Shown here: positions 5,330-6,041 of the stretch, one piece after another
Numbering within the stretch: the stretch's first letter is position 1
Layout: every line of letters begins with the position of its first letter
Program-made: the position numbers and the translations under genes
The notes under the pieces: model-generated
Database searches by the model: none
Seen by the model: only the letters and a program-made list of their open reading frames with translations
Told to the model about the DNA's origin: nothing
Source: JBNJDW01 sp051745265
GTDB lineage: Bacteria > Pseudomonadota > Alphaproteobacteria > Micavibrionales > CSBR16-224
DNA length: 6,041 nucleotides
Assembly (NCBI GenBank): GCA_051745265.1
Contig: JBNJDW010000117.1
Span: 1-6,041, forward strand
Direction: 5' to 3'

Positions 5330-5758
5330 TTAACCTACCACTTCCAGACCCATTGAACGGGCAGAACCGGCAATAATTTTTGCCGCCTGATCAATGTCGT
5401 TTGCGTTCAAATCTTTCATTTTCGCTTCTGCGATATCGCGAAGCTGCTTTTGGGTCACCTGACCGACAAAGCCTTTACCTGTTTCGCCTGAACCCTTTTG
5501 GATCTTGGCGGCTTTTTTCAGATAATAGCTTGCCGGAGCGGTTTTAATTTCAAATGAAAAGCTGCGATCCCCGTAAACGGTAATCATTGTCGGCAGCGGC
5601 ATACCTGGTTCCATTTCCTGCGTTTGCGCGTTAAACGCCTTGCAGAATTCCATGATATTCACGCCGACCTGGCCGAGTGCCGGACCGATGGGTGGGGATG
5701 GATTTGCTTTACCGGCGGGTACCTGAAGCTTCAGGATCCGGGTTATCTTTTTCGCCAT
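5330..5758 (-). CDS. rplK: 50S ribosomal protein L11
   Basis: L11 binds the GTPase-associated region of 23S rRNA at the stalk base, takes part in factor-dependent GTP hydrolysis and is needed for RelA activation. At 142 residues it matches the E. coli length. The N-terminal domain has the proline-rich switch segment NPSPPIGPALGQ (residues 19-30, with P22 and P26 retained; changes here give thiostrepton resistance elsewhere) followed by GVNIMEFCKAFNA. The C-terminal rRNA-binding domain ends with the family signature region IIAGSARSMGLEV. The ATG is supported by AGGAG (5769-5765) 6 nt upstream. It is the first gene after the promoter at 5858-5885 and is followed 2 nt later by rplA. Confidence 0.98.
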   Translation of the reverse strand: MAKKITRILKLQVPAGKANPSPPIGPALGQVGVNIMEFCKAFNAQTQEMEPGMPLPTMITVYGDRSFSFEIKTAPASYYLKKAAKIQKGSGETGKGFVGQVTQKQLRDIAEAKMKDLNANDIDQAAKIIAGSARSMGLEVVG

Positions 5759-5801
5759 TTTTGTCTCCTAACACATAATTTTTAGGCTGCGTGGTCCGGT
5801 T

Positions 5802-5819
5802 GTCACAGGACTTTGTGAC
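5802..5819 (-). promoter_or_regulatory. rplK leader hairpin (possible L1 control region)
   Basis: GUCACA and UGUGAC form a 6-bp stem with a 6-nt loop in the leader, about 32 nt before the AGGAG of rplK. An alternative fold pairs GCGU with ACGC and GUCC with GGAC across an asymmetric internal loop. L1 is known to bind the L11 leader in other bacteria through a mimic of its 23S rRNA site, so an L1 site is expected about here. I cannot confirm that either fold is that mimic. Confidence 0.35.
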
Positions 5820-5837
5820 GCGCCTCCCACACGAATC

Positions 5838-5851
5838 GTACCCATAGGTAC
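5838..5851 (-). promoter_or_regulatory. 5'-terminal hairpin of the rplK transcript
   Basis: GUACC, UAUG, GGUAC form a 5-bp stem with a 4-nt loop. Counting 7 nt from the -10 box puts the transcript start at about 5852-5850, so the stem would sit at or within a base or two of the mRNA 5' end. Such a hairpin can protect an mRNA from 5'-end-dependent decay; this is inference. Confidence 0.35.
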
Positions 5852-5857
5852 TCGCGC

Positions 5858-5885
5858 ACTATACACAGAGGATCGATAAGGTCAA
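5858..5885 (-). promoter_or_regulatory. Sigma70-type promoter of rplK-rplA
   Basis: TTGACC (5885-5880) and TATAGT (5863-5858) each match the consensus at five of six bases and are 16 nt apart. It is the best promoter in the window. It faces rplK and implies a leader of about 93 nt. It lies 25 nt after the stop codon of the upstream partial gene, so the ribosomal genes have their own promoter here. Confidence 0.75.
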
Positions 5886-5910
5886 GGCCTATCTGCCTTT
5901 ATTCCCTGAC

Positions 5911-6039
5911 TTATGCCTTTGGGCCGGATGGTTTTGATTGTGTCCGGCGCCGCGCGGCCAGACCACCTGTCAACCATACCCCCAGATAGCTTGTACCGGC
6001 GCCAAGGAGCCAGAGATTCGACTTCTCAGCATCCCGGCC
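5911..6039 (-). CDS. C-terminal fragment of an unidentified, probably membrane-associated protein
   Basis: The minus strand is open from the right edge to a TAA at 5913-5911, giving 42 residues. They read GRDAEKSN, then a hydrophobic stretch LWLLGAGTSYLGVWLTGGLA, then a basic, proline-containing tail ARRRTQSKPSGPKA. One membrane-like helix followed by positive charges suggests an inner-membrane protein with a cytoplasmic C-terminus. I do not recognise the family. It does not resemble the C-terminus of NusG, the usual upstream neighbour of rplK. The opposite strand is also open here, so the call rests on the protein-like composition, the same orientation as the cluster, and the stop codon lying just before the promoter. 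Confidence 0.45.
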   Translation of the reverse strand, partial: GRDAEKSNLWLLGAGTSYLGVWLTGGLAARRRTQSKPSGPKA

Positions 6040-6041
6040 GC

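Noticed and set aside
5886..5905. AAGGC/GCCTT inverted repeat as a terminator of the upstream gene
   Set aside because: Only 5 bp, no U-run, and it touches the -35 box of the rplK promoter; too weak to call.
6000..6041. T-arm-like sequence (AGTCGAATCTCTGG on the minus strand) suggesting the 3' end of a tRNA
   Set aside because: The flanking bases do not form a proper 5-bp T stem with a TTCRANY loop, there is no CCA, and the region reads as a membrane-like protein in frame.

Overview
The window carries the conserved ribosomal-protein/RNA-polymerase gene cluster of an alphaproteobacterium, with every gene on the minus strand. In transcription order (right to left) it reads: the 3' end of an unidentified gene, rplK (L11), rplA (L1), rplJ (L10), rplL (L7/L12), and the first 1023 codons of rpoB (RNA polymerase beta), which runs off the left edge. 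The placement rests on protein style: the beta rifampicin region reads DQTNPLSEITHKRR, and L10, L11 and L12 have alphaproteobacterial wording. Base composition is moderate rather than very GC-rich. I cannot name the order or genus.

Layout by region. 5911-6039 is a short C-terminal fragment with one membrane-like segment; it is not NusG, the usual neighbour upstream of rplK. 5759-5910 holds a strong sigma70-type promoter and a leader of about 93 nt for rplK. 5330-5758 and 4623-5327 are rplK and rplA, 2 nt apart and probably translationally coupled. 4364-4622 is the rplJ leader; it contains an L10-leader-type RNA with a probable kink-turn and segments that can form competing pairings. 3854-4363 and 3426-3794 are rplJ and rplL. 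3071-3425 is a 355-nt intercistronic region with an attenuator-like hairpin, a well-spaced candidate rpoB promoter and several further RNA hairpins. 2-3070 is rpoB.

How the parts work together. L11, L1, L10 and L12 build the L1 stalk and the GTPase-activating stalk of the 50S subunit, and beta is the catalytic-half subunit of RNA polymerase. The layout matches the classic arrangement: an L11-L1 unit controlled by L1, an L10-L12 unit controlled by the L10-L12 complex, and partial read-through plus an internal promoter setting polymerase output. The genes are ordinary and look intact.

The parts worth a second look are in the non-coding RNA. Several hairpins contain G-U wobble pairs in the minus-strand transcript that would be A-C mismatches in a plus-strand transcript. 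This is direct evidence that they act as RNA from the gene strand. I found no mobile element, CRISPR array, rRNA or tRNA, and no evidence of an entirely new system.
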